Below are positions 25,191 through 34,300 of a stretch of 36,135 nucleotides of DNA, piece by piece (the first letter of the stretch is position 1; each line of letters opens with the position of its first letter). Source of the DNA: Halodesulfovibrio spirochaetisodalis (GTDB lineage Bacteria > Desulfobacterota > Desulfovibrionia > Desulfovibrionales > Desulfovibrionaceae); assembly GCF_001672295.1 (NCBI RefSeq), contig NZ_JXMS01000035.1, forward strand, positions 1 through 36,135. The letters run 5' to 3'. The notes beneath the pieces were generated by a model. The model ran no database searches. It was not told the origin of the DNA and was given only the letters and a program-made list of their open reading frames with translations. The position numbers were made by a program, and so were the translations under genes.

Positions 25191-25465
25191 TTTTTGTGTC
25201 TTGAACGAAAAAAGATAATGTGAATATTTTCACTAACTGTGTGTTCTTTTGCACGCATCTATATATACGATAACAGTGATCAGATTTTTCCTGCGGAAAT
25301 GCTTCTGCAGGTTTTTTTGTGGATAAAATTTACTTCAAATTATGAAACTGAAGTCTTCTCCTATATATTTTTACGGGCAATATATGCCTAAATCAAAAAG
25401 ATGATCTGCTCAACTATCCGATATTGTATGATAAATGTGTTTAATGAAAAAAACTTATGAACATA
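25191..25465. other. Spacer between peptide genes 2 and 3
   Basis: No ORF is supported. The terminator at 25290-25319 lies in it, with AT-rich sequence (about 25320-25465) after it. Confidence 0.5.
25290..25319 (+). terminator. Second terminator in the spacer after peptide gene 2
   Basis: CCTGC.GAA/TTC.GCAGG stem followed by eight T-rich bases, 100 bases after the first terminator. It is equivalent to the one at 24826-24851. Confidence 0.7.
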
Positions 25466-25531
25466 CTAAAAAGTTTGAATTTTACTTCAGGCCATCTCAT
25501 GCATATTTAGTCTCCAACGGAGGGAAACGAC
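25466..25531 (+). promoter_or_regulatory. Promoter/leader of peptide gene 3
   Basis: GTTTGAATTTTACTTC and the CCAACGGAGGGAAACGAC leader are conserved with copies 1 and 2, but the GAATTC block is lost and the -10 region reads GCATATTTAG. Confidence 0.5.
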
Positions 25532-25645
25532 ATGAAATACATTATGAGTGCTTGGAAAAAATTTGAAGAAGCTTTGGTAGACGTAACTTTTGCAGAAGTA
25601 GGTTGCGGAACCATGTGTACTGGCTGCAGACGTTGCAGAAAGTAA
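25532..25645 (+). CDS. Cys-rich microprotein, array copy 3 (37 aa)
   Basis: It starts MKYIMSAWKKFEEALVDVTF, has Cys at 25, 29, 32, 35 in CGTMCTGCRRCRK, and differs from copies 1-2 at residues 11, 13 and 18 and in the tail. Several third-base changes keep the amino acid, e.g. in GAAGTAGGTTGC, suggesting selection on the peptide. It is the most diverged copy. It sits 126 bases upstream of the C_GCAxxG_C_C gene, behind its own terminator. Confidence 0.8.
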   Translation: MKYIMSAWKKFEEALVDVTFAEVGCGTMCTGCRRCRK

Positions 25646-25647
25646 AA

Positions 25648-25672
25648 AGTGCCGAAAGGCACTTTTTTTTTG
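25648..25672 (+). terminator. Terminator of peptide gene 3
   Basis: AAAGTGCC-GAAA-GGCACTTT stem followed by seven more T. The stem base pairs are covaried relative to copies 1 and 2 (C-G to T-A), supporting a real hairpin. Confidence 0.88.
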
Positions 25673-25771
25673 CCTGATGAAAAATGCCTACGGTAGCGCT
25701 TGACTTTGCAGGTGTAAGACGGGCAGAAATTGGTGTCCGGATACGTAGAAGTAAATCAGGTAGGAGAGATG

Positions 25772-26533
25772 ATGACTCGTTCTATAGAAAATAAGGTGCA
25801 TGAGACCCTGTCACAGCTGGGAAGCAGCACCGGTTCACATAAAAAGAAATCAGTAACGCTGGAAACCGTGTTTCCTGAAAATCCGGCGTGGCAGCCACAG
25901 GTTGTTGACCCTGGCCGTGGGGAACGTATGGCGTATGATGGCTGTATCGGTGGATATGGTTGCTGCTATGCTGCGTTCTATAGCATCATCGGGCAGATGG
26001 CTGAAAAATACGGTGCTCCGTACAAAGATTTTCCGTTTCACAGCATGAAGGCAGGGCGCTCCGGTGTGGGCGGCTGGGAGTCCACATGCGGTGCACTCAC
26101 AGGCGCAGCATTTGCCTACGGCCTCTTCTACGAGAAGAAAGAGCACAACGAGCTGGTGCGTGAATTATTCCAGTGGCACGATGTAACCGCACTGCCAGTG
26201 TACCGTCCGGCTGTTAACTGTAAGCTGGATGTAGATATTCCAACCAGCATCAGTGGTAATGTGTTGTGCACAACATCAAAAGCCCGCTGGGCGTATGTAT
26301 CAGGCTTTCCTGTTAAATCAAAAGAGTGCTCAGAGCGCTGTGCACGTCTTACAGCAGATGTCGCTCGCAAGGCCATTGAGATTTTGAATGCGAAAATTGA
26401 CGGTACCTTCGTGCCGACAGTTGATAAGAATGCCAAGATGCAGTGCGACTTGAGTACAGATTCTACACAAGACGATGCTGGTTCAGTTATTCTTGTAAAA
26501 CAACCTGAGTTTCGTTCTGTAAAGGCTGGCTAG
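25772..26533 (+). CDS. C_GCAxxG_C_C family putative redox protein
   Basis: This 253-residue protein contains the family pattern with Cys at 58, 64, 65, then C106 in CGALTG, and C186/C190 in KECSERCA; further Cys at 150, 166 and 225. The domain is described as a putative redox-active protein and is related to the split-Soret cytochrome c group, but no CxxCH haem motif is present here. ATG 25772 is chosen for the AGGAG five bases upstream; ATG 25769 is too close. It follows the peptide array on the same strand. No signal peptide or Tat motif was seen, so a cytosolic Fe-S protein is likely. Confidence 0.8.
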   Translation: MTRSIENKVHETLSQLGSSTGSHKKKSVTLETVFPENPAWQPQVVDPGRGERMAYDGCIGGYGCCYAAFYSIIGQMAEKYGAPYKDFPFHSMKAGRSGVGGWESTCGALTGAAFAYGLFYEKKEHNELVRELFQWHDVTALPVYRPAVNCKLDVDIPTSISGNVLCTTSKARWAYVSGFPVKSKECSERCARLTADVARKAIEILNAKIDGTFVPTVDKNAKMQCDLSTDSTQDDAGSVILVKQPEFRSVKAG

Positions 26534-26654
26534 ACTGAGACCTGTTGACTGCCTGCCAAAGATATTTCGAATGACTCTACCCAGTTTTAGGTACGAAGAA
26601 AATTCACGTATCCTGAAACGCTGTGGTTGAGCACCATTCATTGTTTATAGATAA

Positions 26655-26691
26655 AAAAAGGGCTGCCCTTCATATGAGGGGCAGCCCTTTT
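26655..26691. terminator. Bidirectional terminator between the redox gene and cooF
   Basis: AAAAGGGCTGCCC/GGGCAGCCCTTTT 13-bp stem. It ends both the + strand redox gene and the - strand Coo operon. Confidence 0.9.
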
Positions 26692-26713
26692 ACTGTTTGT
26701 AATCGAGCTGAGT

Positions 26714-27283
26714 CTAGTTGATAGACTGCTGTTCGTCACTGCTGGCGTCTACGCAGCAGCGTGCTGCTTCAGCAGCTTTCTGTGCCTGATATTCGTGGAT
26801 TTCAACGAATTTGATTGCGCCGAACTTACATGCTTTAGCACATGCGGTGAGTTCTTCACCGTTTTTAGCACGCCACTCAGAGCACTGGTCGCATTTAATA
26901 GCAACTTTGCGGGAAGTTGGTGCTGCATCACCGATGATAGGCTCGTTGTGATCAACGCTTACTGCGCCGAACGGACAAACCATAACGCACATTTTACAAC
27001 CTACACAAAGATGCTGGCGTACGCGTACCATACCAGGTTCACGAACGAGAGCAGCAGTAGGGCAAACGCGTGCACATGGTGCATTGTGGCACTGACGGCA
27101 CTGTACAGGAACCTTAGCTTTCTCAATTTTGCATACCTTGATGCGGCTCAAGTTAGTAGCTTTGTTCTTAATGATTTCCTTACGGGTAAGGCTGGTGTGT
27201 GCTTCAACACATGCGATTTCACATTTTTTACAGCCTTTGCATTTCTCAGCGTCAACAACCAATGCGTACTCTTTAGTTTCCAT
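26714..27283 (-). CDS. cooF: Ferredoxin-like electron carrier CooF
   Basis: This 189-residue polyferredoxin has Cys sets for four [4Fe-4S] clusters: C15/C18/C21/C25, C62/C65/C70/C74, C93/C96/C99/C103, and C131/C134/C148/C152. In Rhodospirillum rubrum CooF passes electrons from CO dehydrogenase to the hydrogenase. ATG 27283 overlaps the hypA stop by eleven bases, with AAGGA upstream, so translation is coupled. It is last in the operon. Without cooS nearby, the donor here may be ferredoxin-linked pathways instead. Confidence 0.9.
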   Translation of the reverse strand: METKEYALVVDAEKCKGCKKCEIACVEAHTSLTRKEIIKNKATNLSRIKVCKIEKAKVPVQCRQCHNAPCARVCPTAALVREPGMVRVRQHLCVGCKMCVMVCPFGAVSVDHNEPIIGDAAPTSRKVAIKCDQCSEWRAKNGEELTACAKACKFGAIKFVEIHEYQAQKAAEAARCCVDASSDEQQSIN

Positions 27284-27638
27284 GAGAATCATCCTTATTA
27301 ACAGGTTCCACTTCGAGACTCTTAACCTGAAGTTCTCGACCGGTAACCATGGTGAGATTTGTATGAGAACATCGCGGACACGCGTCCACGACGCGTTGTT
27401 CGAACGTGTAGTGACACTCTTTGCATTTCCAGCTTGCTGGAATATCAATGAATGTCAGCTGTACACCTTTAAGAGGAGTGTTCTCTGTGCAGACTTCAAA
27501 GCAGCCTTCAAGGGTGTGCTTTTCAATGCAGGTATGTTCACCGACTTCGATGCGTATTTCGCGGACGATTACGTCTTTGCCTTTGACCGTCTCGTTGACG
27601 ATGGTGATCATGCTCTGGGTAATTGCTAATTCATGCAT
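27273..27638 (-). CDS. hypA: Hydrogenase nickel-insertion protein HypA
   Basis: HypA delivers nickel to the [NiFe] large subunit. The 121-residue protein begins MHELAI, where His2 is the nickel ligand, and has the zinc site CKEC..CPRC near residues 72-91. GAGGA precedes the ATG. It is separated from cooH by repeat copy 3, unlike the tight spacing elsewhere, and overlaps cooF. Its placement inside coo suggests it serves this hydrogenase first. Confidence 0.93.
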   Translation of the reverse strand: MHELAITQSMITIVNETVKGKDVIVREIRIEVGEHTCIEKHTLEGCFEVCTENTPLKGVQLTFIDIPASWKCKECHYTFEQRVVDACPRCSHTNLTMVTGRELQVKSLEVEPVNKDDSHGN

Positions 27639-27675
27639 CAGATAGTTCCTCTTATTCTACTAGACTCTGCTGGTT

Positions 27676-27778
27676 GCCTCTGGTTCTCATTAAGAGAACA
27701 CCTACTTCGAGGTCGAGGGGGCGTCCCCCTCGTGGGGTGCAGGGGCAAAGCCCCGCCCGTCGGAGACCCGCCGGAGGC
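27676..27778. repeat. MITE-like element, short copy 3 inside the coo operon
   Basis: The ends are GCCTCTGG (27676-27683) and AGACCCGCCGGAGGC (27764-27778), the same terminal repeat as copies 1 and 2. It contains GGGGGCGTCCCCC and GGGGCAAAGCCCC hairpins. It equals the A-type half of the longer copies, in reverse orientation, and fills most of the 172-base gap between cooH and hypA. Confidence 0.75.
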
Positions 27779-27810
27779 AAACAACACAGCGTAACCTTAA
27801 GACCGACTCG

Positions 27811-28896
27811 TTAGCGCTCTGTACAGGAGAGGCAAGGGTCAATGCTGTTTACGATAAGTGCGATATCCGCAACTTTCGCTTTATCCAGCATTACGCGCAG
27901 ACCTTCCCAGTTTACGTAGGTTGGTACGCGCCACTTAAGGCGTTCAGGGTACATGGTACCGTTGGTACGCATGTAGTAGATAAGTTCGCCGCGTGGTGCT
28001 TCGGAGCGAGCCACAGCCTGACCTGCAGGGATATCCGGAAGCGGATCACAGCAGATTGGGCCTTTTGGCATCTGGTCGAGGCACTGTTCGATAAGGCTGA
28101 TGGATTCGAAAATCTCGCCGAGGCGGACAAGCGCGCGTGAGCGAACGTCGCAGCCTTCACCAAGAACAACATTGAATTTGAGCTTGTCGTACGCAGCGTA
28201 CGGGGTTTCCTTACGTACATCGTTATCGATGCCGGAACCACGTGCTACAGGACCACCAAGGCCGTACTCAATGGCAGCTTCCGGAGGAAGGATGCCTACG
28301 TCTTTGGTACGTGCTTTTACCTGCGGGTGAGTTGCGTACATGTGTTTGAACTCTTCCACTGGCTTTTTAAGCTCTTCAAGTGTTTTGCGAAGGTAGGCTT
28401 CAAGTTCATCGTCAAGGTCGTACTTGGCGCCGCCAATGGTGTTGGCGGAAATATCCATTCGGTTACCCCAAATGGACTCTTTGAGATCCTGCATGGTTTC
28501 ACGAACTTCCATGGCGTGCATGAAGAGTGTGTTGAAACCGATAACGTGCAGGCCGATACCCACGTTAAACATGTGAGAAGCAATACGTTTTACTTCATCT
28601 GCAATTACGCGCAGGTACTGACCGCGTTCAGGAACCTGAATCTGTGCGATGTTCTCCAGTGCCATGCAGTATGTCAGCGGGTGGTTGTTGGAACAGAGGG
28701 AACATACGCGCTCTGTGAGTACGATGTTTTGGAAAAAGTTGCGTTCAAGCGCAAGGCTTTCCATACCGCGGTGGGAGTGTCCTGCGAACATTTCAATGGA
28801 CTGGACAACTTCACCTTTTACGTCCACCTGAAAGTACATTGGCTCTTCAAGCGCAACGTGCAGCGGACCTACCGGAATTGTGTATGTATTAGACAT
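27811..28896 (-). CDS. cooH: [NiFe] hydrogenase large subunit CooH
   Basis: This 361-residue catalytic subunit, homologous to NuoD and EchE, carries the Ni-Fe site that reduces protons. N-terminal ligands C65 and C68 are in RVCSLC; C-terminal C355 and C358 are in DPCLSCTER, which ends the protein, so there is no extension for protease maturation, as reported for R. rubrum CooH. Its ATG is one base from the cooU stop, with GGAGAGGAG upstream. It pairs with CooL. Confidence 0.95.
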   Translation of the reverse strand: MSNTYTIPVGPLHVALEEPMYFQVDVKGEVVQSIEMFAGHSHRGMESLALERNFFQNIVLTERVCSLCSNNHPLTYCMALENIAQIQVPERGQYLRVIADEVKRIASHMFNVGIGLHVIGFNTLFMHAMEVRETMQDLKESIWGNRMDISANTIGGAKYDLDDELEAYLRKTLEELKKPVEEFKHMYATHPQVKARTKDVGILPPEAAIEYGLGGPVARGSGIDNDVRKETPYAAYDKLKFNVVLGEGCDVRSRALVRLGEIFESISLIEQCLDQMPKGPICCDPLPDIPAGQAVARSEAPRGELIYYMRTNGTMYPERLKWRVPTYVNWEGLRVMLDKAKVADIALIVNSIDPCLSCTER

Positions 28897-28897
28897 G

Positions 28898-29425
28898 CTA
28901 GTTCTCCTCTCCTTTCTCACCCATGATCTTTTCCCACAGTGCGTTTGTGGACGCGCTGTTGGTCATGGTGGAAAGAGGAACAAGGCGTTCAATAGCTTCG
29001 GACTGTACAGTCTCATGCAGGAACAGCGGACGCGGGTTAGGGTGGTCGGTTACGGTAATACCGTAGCTTTCCGCCATTTCGCGTTCTGTCCAGTCTGCAG
29101 ACTTATGCCACTGGGTAATGGAAGGTACAGTCGGTTCAACACCGGTCGGCAGTACAGTTACAGTTACGGACAGACCTTTCATAACAAAGTGGTAGCACAC
29201 TTCATGGAAGGCTTTAGCGTCTTCTGCTTTAGCGTTACATGCGGAGATAGTTACAAGACGTCCTTCCGGCAGAATTTTTTCTGCAAACAGAGGAAGGTCT
29301 GCAACGTTCTTAAGAGTGACCCAGCCGTACTGGTTCTCTTTAAGGTCGTCAGTCCAGCTAAGTTCTGCACCGTTAGGCATGGTATCAACGAGTTCGATAA
29401 CTCGCTGTTTCATTGTATTAATCAT
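28898..29425 (-). CDS. cooU: Hydrogenase subunit CooU (NuoC-like)
   Basis: This 175-residue protein is like NuoC/EchD, with a C-terminal block AESYGITVTDHPNPRPLFLHE that matches the 30-kDa subunit signature (quoted parts at about 128-150). It has a structural role in the hydrophilic arm. ATG 29425 is chosen for GGAG nine bases upstream; the longer frame lies inside cooX. It overlaps the end of cooX by eight bases. Confidence 0.88.
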   Translation of the reverse strand: MINTMKQRVIELVDTMPNGAELSWTDDLKENQYGWVTLKNVADLPLFAEKILPEGRLVTISACNAKAEDAKAFHEVCYHFVMKGLSVTVTVLPTGVEPTVPSITQWHKSADWTEREMAESYGITVTDHPNPRPLFLHETVQSEAIERLVPLSTMTNSASTNALWEKIMGEKGEEN

Positions 29426-29942
29426 GGATCTGAGCTCCAAACTGTTGTGCGGCTTTCTGTCTTCTGCACTCAGGACAAAGTTTGTAGATAGCTTCGAGTT
29501 CTTCGGTCGGTGCGCCATAAATGTGGTCAAGCATTGCATGCGGCATATTCGGCATGGCCTGATCACACTGAGGACAGCGTGCGTACGCTACAAACTCGTG
29601 CTCTTTCATCTTGTACTTGTCTTCGTTGCGGTGCGCTGTCGACCAGTTGTTGGTCAGGCGGATCGCGTCAGTTGGACAGTAGTGCTGGCACAGCCCGCAG
29701 AATGTACAGGTGTTGTGCCAAACGTAGAAGTCTTTACCGGAACCGTCTCCACGCTCAACGTGCTTGATTGCGTTACCTGCACATACAGTTGCACAGACAC
29801 CGCAGCCAACACATGCTTCAGGGTCTACAGCGACCTTGCCGCGAAGGCGTGCCGGGGTGAAAGTTTCACCGAACGGAAACGGATCGGTGGAAGGGCCTTG
29901 TTTCAGGTTGTTCCAGAGAACTTTAAAGATACTAAGCACCAT
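29418..29942 (-). CDS. cooX: Hydrogenase iron-sulfur subunit CooX (NuoI-like)
   Basis: This 174-residue subunit has two [4Fe-4S] ferredoxin motifs: C44/C47/C50/C54 and C79/C82/C85/C89. The C-terminal part adds CPQC (123/126) and CPEC (156/159), a possible extra zinc ribbon beyond the NuoI core. It carries electrons to the CooL cluster. It lies seven bases after cooL. Confidence 0.9.
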   Translation of the reverse strand: MVLSIFKVLWNNLKQGPSTDPFPFGETFTPARLRGKVAVDPEACVGCGVCATVCAGNAIKHVERGDGSGKDFYVWHNTCTFCGLCQHYCPTDAIRLTNNWSTAHRNEDKYKMKEHEFVAYARCPQCDQAMPNMPHAMLDHIYGAPTEELEAIYKLCPECRRQKAAQQFGAQIHD

Positions 29943-29949
29943 TACCCCC

Positions 29950-30387
29950 TTAGATCCGTGTTTTCCAAATATCCAGTGCCATAGCTACACCTTCAAGAAT
30001 AGCCTGAGGGCGTGGAGGACAACCCGGTACGTTCACATCAACAGGAATAATATCATCCAGCATAATCGGTACGGAGTAGCTGCCGCGGAATACACCGCCG
30101 GAGATAGGGCATACGCCCACAGCAACGGTCACCTTCGGATCTGGAATCTCTTCATAAACACGCAGCACCTTTTCTTTAACCATGGAGGTTACAGGGCCGG
30201 TGATAAGAACAATATCAGCATGCTTCGGACTGCCGCAGTATTTGCAGCCGAGGCGTTCAACGTCGTAGCGCGGAATAAGCGCTGTGGTGGCAAGTTCTAC
30301 GTCACAGCCGTTACAGGAACCCGCGTTAATGCGGTACAACCACGGAGAACGGACTGCCTTGCTTTTGATTGCATCGATAATAGACAT
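29950..30387 (-). CDS. cooL: [NiFe] hydrogenase small subunit CooL (NuoB-like)
   Basis: This 145-residue subunit holds the proximal [4Fe-4S] cluster with C25 and C28 (CNGC), C93 (GVCPISGG) and C123 (PGCPPRP). It lacks a Tat signal, consistent with a cytoplasmic-facing complex. It follows cooK by eleven bases. Confidence 0.93.
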   Translation of the reverse strand: MSIIDAIKSKAVRSPWLYRINAGSCNGCDVELATTALIPRYDVERLGCKYCGSPKHADIVLITGPVTSMVKEKVLRVYEEIPDPKVTVAVGVCPISGGVFRGSYSVPIMLDDIIPVDVNVPGCPPRPQAILEGVAMALDIWKTRI

Positions 30388-30398
30388 TTCAGCTTTCC

Positions 30399-31358
30399 TT
30401 ATTTGAACAGAAGGGTCAGTCCGAGACTCACGTACGCCAGTACAGACGGGTACTTGAGGTAGAACTTGAAGGTCTGGTCAGTACGCAGGCGTCCGGTAGC
30501 AGTGCGAACAATGGTCACGGACACGAGCATAAGCATGAAGCATTTGAAGATGAACCATGCAAGGTTCGCCACTGCGCCGCCCGGGATGGTACCCGGGAAG
30601 AAGAGAGCTACGCCGAGACCCATCACAACAACCAGCTTGAGCGCGCTCATGAGGTTGAACATGGCAAGTAACGGACCGGAGTACTCAAGCAGCGGGCCTT
30701 CAAGCAGTTCTGGCTCAGCTTCCGGAAGGTCAAATGGTACAACGCCCATTGTGCCCGGAATAAAGCAGAGGAATGCAATGAATGCTGGAAGCATGCTCAG
30801 GTTGAAGCCGAATGAGCCGTTTTCGTGCTGGAACGCTACAACCTGTGCAAGGGAGAACTCGGAACCGTCTGCGCCGCCTGCTTTAAGTGCAACTGTGAGA
30901 AGCACAACAAGCAGAGGAATTTCATACGCAAACATGAGTACCATTTCACGGGATGTACCAATTGCACCGTACGGGGAGCTGGACGCGGAACCTGCAAGCA
31001 TGAATGCAATTGCAGGAATCGGCAGCAGGTACAGAAGCATCAGCATGTCACCAAGACCGGAGGCACCGTTCCATACACCCGGAACAGGAATAAGCATGGC
31101 TGCCACCATCATGCCCATGAAGCCGAATACAGGAGCAAATTTGAACATTGCTTTGTTTGCGGTGTCAGGGATGATTGTCTCTTTCTGGCTCAACTTAATG
31201 ATATCGTAGAAAGGCTGCAGGATCGGAGGACCTACGCGGCGCTGGAGGCGCGCGCAGATCTTACGGTCAAACCCTTTCAGGAGAAGTCCCAGAAGGAGGG
31301 CAAAAAGCCCACCCGGGAATATGAGTAAGTGAAAGCTATGTGAAAGCATATCTAACAT
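30399..31358 (-). CDS. cooK: Hydrogenase membrane subunit CooK (NuoH-like)
   Basis: This 319-residue integral membrane protein has about eight helices. The cytoplasmic loop RRVGPPILQPFYDIIKL (about 40-56) is the NuoH/EchB signature, as is the later DLPEAEPELLEGPLLEYSG loop. It anchors the catalytic arm to the antiporter-like CooM. The start lies two bases from the cooM stop. Confidence 0.93.
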   Translation of the reverse strand: MLDMLSHSFHLLIFPGGLFALLLGLLLKGFDRKICARLQRRVGPPILQPFYDIIKLSQKETIIPDTANKAMFKFAPVFGFMGMMVAAMLIPVPGVWNGASGLGDMLMLLYLLPIPAIAFMLAGSASSSPYGAIGTSREMVLMFAYEIPLLVVLLTVALKAGGADGSEFSLAQVVAFQHENGSFGFNLSMLPAFIAFLCFIPGTMGVVPFDLPEAEPELLEGPLLEYSGPLLAMFNLMSALKLVVVMGLGVALFFPGTIPGGAVANLAWFIFKCFMLMLVSVTIVRTATGRLRTDQTFKFYLKYPSVLAYVSLGLTLLFK

Positions 31359-31360
31359 GA

Positions 31361-34300
31361 CTATTTGTTCCTTTTACCGGAAAGGAACTCGGCCGGAAGG
31401 TTCAGCCACTGTTCCAGAACGGTCAGTGCAGGTTCGTAGAAGTTTGAGCCGCTGACATGAGACTTCTCTGTGCTGATGTCTGTTACACCACAACCGTGTG
31501 TGTGACAGATGCGCTCAGATTTGTTCATGAAGGAAAGGATCAAACGAGCCACACCGTAGGAAATTGCCATCACCAGTGCGCAGGAAATAGCGTCCCATGC
31601 GCCGGAACCGGTAGCGATACCGCCAAGGTTGATATCAAGCGGAGCAAAGCCGGTTGATGCGATGATGGAGTTTACAGGAGCCAGCAGGAGTCCCGGGAAT
31701 ACGCCGAACAAAATGGACGCACCAGCCAGAACTGCCATTGGCATGCGCATAAGCTTGCCTACCTCTGTTACATTCTCGAGAGCCGGATTGAGCTTGCCGA
31801 AGAATGCGGAGTGCAGGAACTTGATCATGTATGCAAGGGTAAGCACGGAGCCGGAAAGCGCAAGCAGTGCAAGCAGCACTTCGCCTTCATCCATAAGGCC
31901 GTGGTAGAGCATCCACTTGGAGGTAAAGCCGCTGAGTGGCGGAACACCTACAGCAGAGAATGCTGCAATGGCGAATACGGTGAGTGTGAACGGCATCTTG
32001 CGACCAATACCGGACAGCTCGTCGAGTGTGTCGGCATGGGTACGGTACATGATTGCGCCTGCTGCAAGGAACAGAAGGTTTTTAAAGAACATGTGGTTAA
32101 CAAAGTGCATCAGACCACCGGATACGGTCAGCGAGGTAGCCATACAGATACCGAGCAGAACGTATGCCATCTGGGAAACGGTGGAGTAAATCAACACGCG
32201 TTTGATAGAGGTCTGCATTACTGCTTTGAGAGCAGCAAAGAAGATGGTGATGCCTGCAACCCATGCAAGAGTGTACATGATTGCCGGCTGCGCCCAGTAA
32301 CCGGATTTGCCTGCAAAGAATCCTGCACCGCCGATGATGAAGAAGAGCTTCATCAGTCCGAAAGGACCAGTTTTAAGCAGTACGGAGGAAATGTAACCGG
32401 ACACCGGAGTCGGTGCGGTTGCAGGGTGCATCCAGATATCGATTCGCAGTGGAAGCATTGCTGCTTTCATTGTGAAGCCGAGAGCAATGAATGCCATTGC
32501 GTACATACCGGTGGAACCCGGCATGGTGCTGAACGCTTGAGCAAGTTCACTGAATCCGAACACACCGGACTCTGCTGTGAGCATTGCTACGCCGAAGAAC
32601 ATGAAGGAAGCGCCGAGAATGTTGAATGCGAAGTACTTGAAGCCTTCACGCAGAGCACTCTTGGATTCTTCATGAATGATGATGGAGTAAAGCGGCCAAC
32701 TGGACATGATCTCCCAGAAGAGGAAGAACGTGAAGATGTTGGAGCTTGTTGCAACACCCAGCAGGCCGCCGATCATCAGCAGGAACAGGGTGAAGAAGCG
32801 CCACTGGGTGTGGCTGTGATCCATGTAGTTCGCAGAGTATACAACGTTGAGGATACCCATGAGGATAATGAGCAGGCTGTAGCTGATGCTCAGCGCGTCA
32901 AGTGAACCCCATGAGAAACCAAGACCGATGAATGCAAGAACCAGAACGCCTACTGTGCCCCATGCAGATTTTTCCAGATTTTCACGCAGGATGTACGGAA
33001 CTACTGCGCCAATCATTGGAATTGCTGCATACAGTGGCCAGCCGATGGCTAGATCCGGTAACGGCTGTGCTGCAATTTTACCTGCTGCAAGCAGGGATTG
33101 GAGTACAGGAACGATAACTACATAGTTTAGCTGCGGGAACACGCCAAGCAAGAGACATGCTGTAGCGAGTACGCCCATAGGAATAAGACAGGTAAGCGGT
33201 GCTTCTGCAACCGGCTTGCCTTCGTATTTTTCAAAGAAGAGGACGCGGACAAGACGGGTGTAGTAGAATACGCCCATTAAGCCACCGGCAAGAATCAGTG
33301 CTGCCAGAAGCGGCTGACCTGCATCCATTGCTGCGTACACCATGAGGAACTTACTTACGAAACCGCCGAATGGTGGAAGTCCCATAATACCCATAAGTCC
33401 CACAAACAGACAGAGACCGGTCAGCGGCATTGCGCGTCCGAGACCTTTCAGTTTGTTGATGGAGTATGTTCCGGAGCGCATGATAAGCATACCAACGCCG
33501 AGGAACAGCAGGTTTTTCATGATTGCATGGTTTACAACGTGCGCCATGGAACCAGTAAGGGAAAGGTATGTGCCAAGGCCGAGCACTGCTGCAATCTCAC
33601 CAACTTGCGCCATGGTGGAGTATGCGAGCATGCGCTTAACGTTGGTCTGCGTAAGTGCTTTAACTTCTGCAAACAGCAACGTTGTTGCGCCGAGCACAGT
33701 GATCAGCGTTGTGATATCAAATGCGCCTTCCTGATTAAAGTATCCAGCTCCGAAGAGGGCAAAGCATACCATGAGCATGCCGTAGATACCGGTCTTGGTA
33801 AGAATACCGGAGAGCGGGCCGGAAATGGAGGAAGGTGCCACAGGGTGCGCAGCAGGCAACCAGCTGTGGAATGGTACCAGACCTGCTTTTACGGCAAAGC
33901 CGAAGAAGCAGAGCAGTGCAGCGATGCCGGCAAGGACAGGGCTCACGTTCCCTGTTGCCTGCGCAATAGCAGCATATTCAAAGCTGCCTGTTGCACTGTG
34001 GATAAGGAAGATACCGAACAGCAGAGCATATGCACCGGCCGCACACATGAAGAAGTACTTGAAACCGGCGTCAAATGCGTCCTTAGTTTCTTCGTGGATA
34101 ACGAGGAAGTAGGAGCTGAAGGTCATGAGTTCCCAGAAACCATAGAGAGAACCAAGGTTCTGGGTAAGTGTAAGACCGATAAGGGACCCCTGCATGAGCA
34201 GCAGGAAGAACCAGTATCTGGTCGCGTTTTCTTTATGAATGTATCCGCCGGAGTACACGGTAACAACAAGGCCGATACAGGCCATGATGCATGCAAAAAG

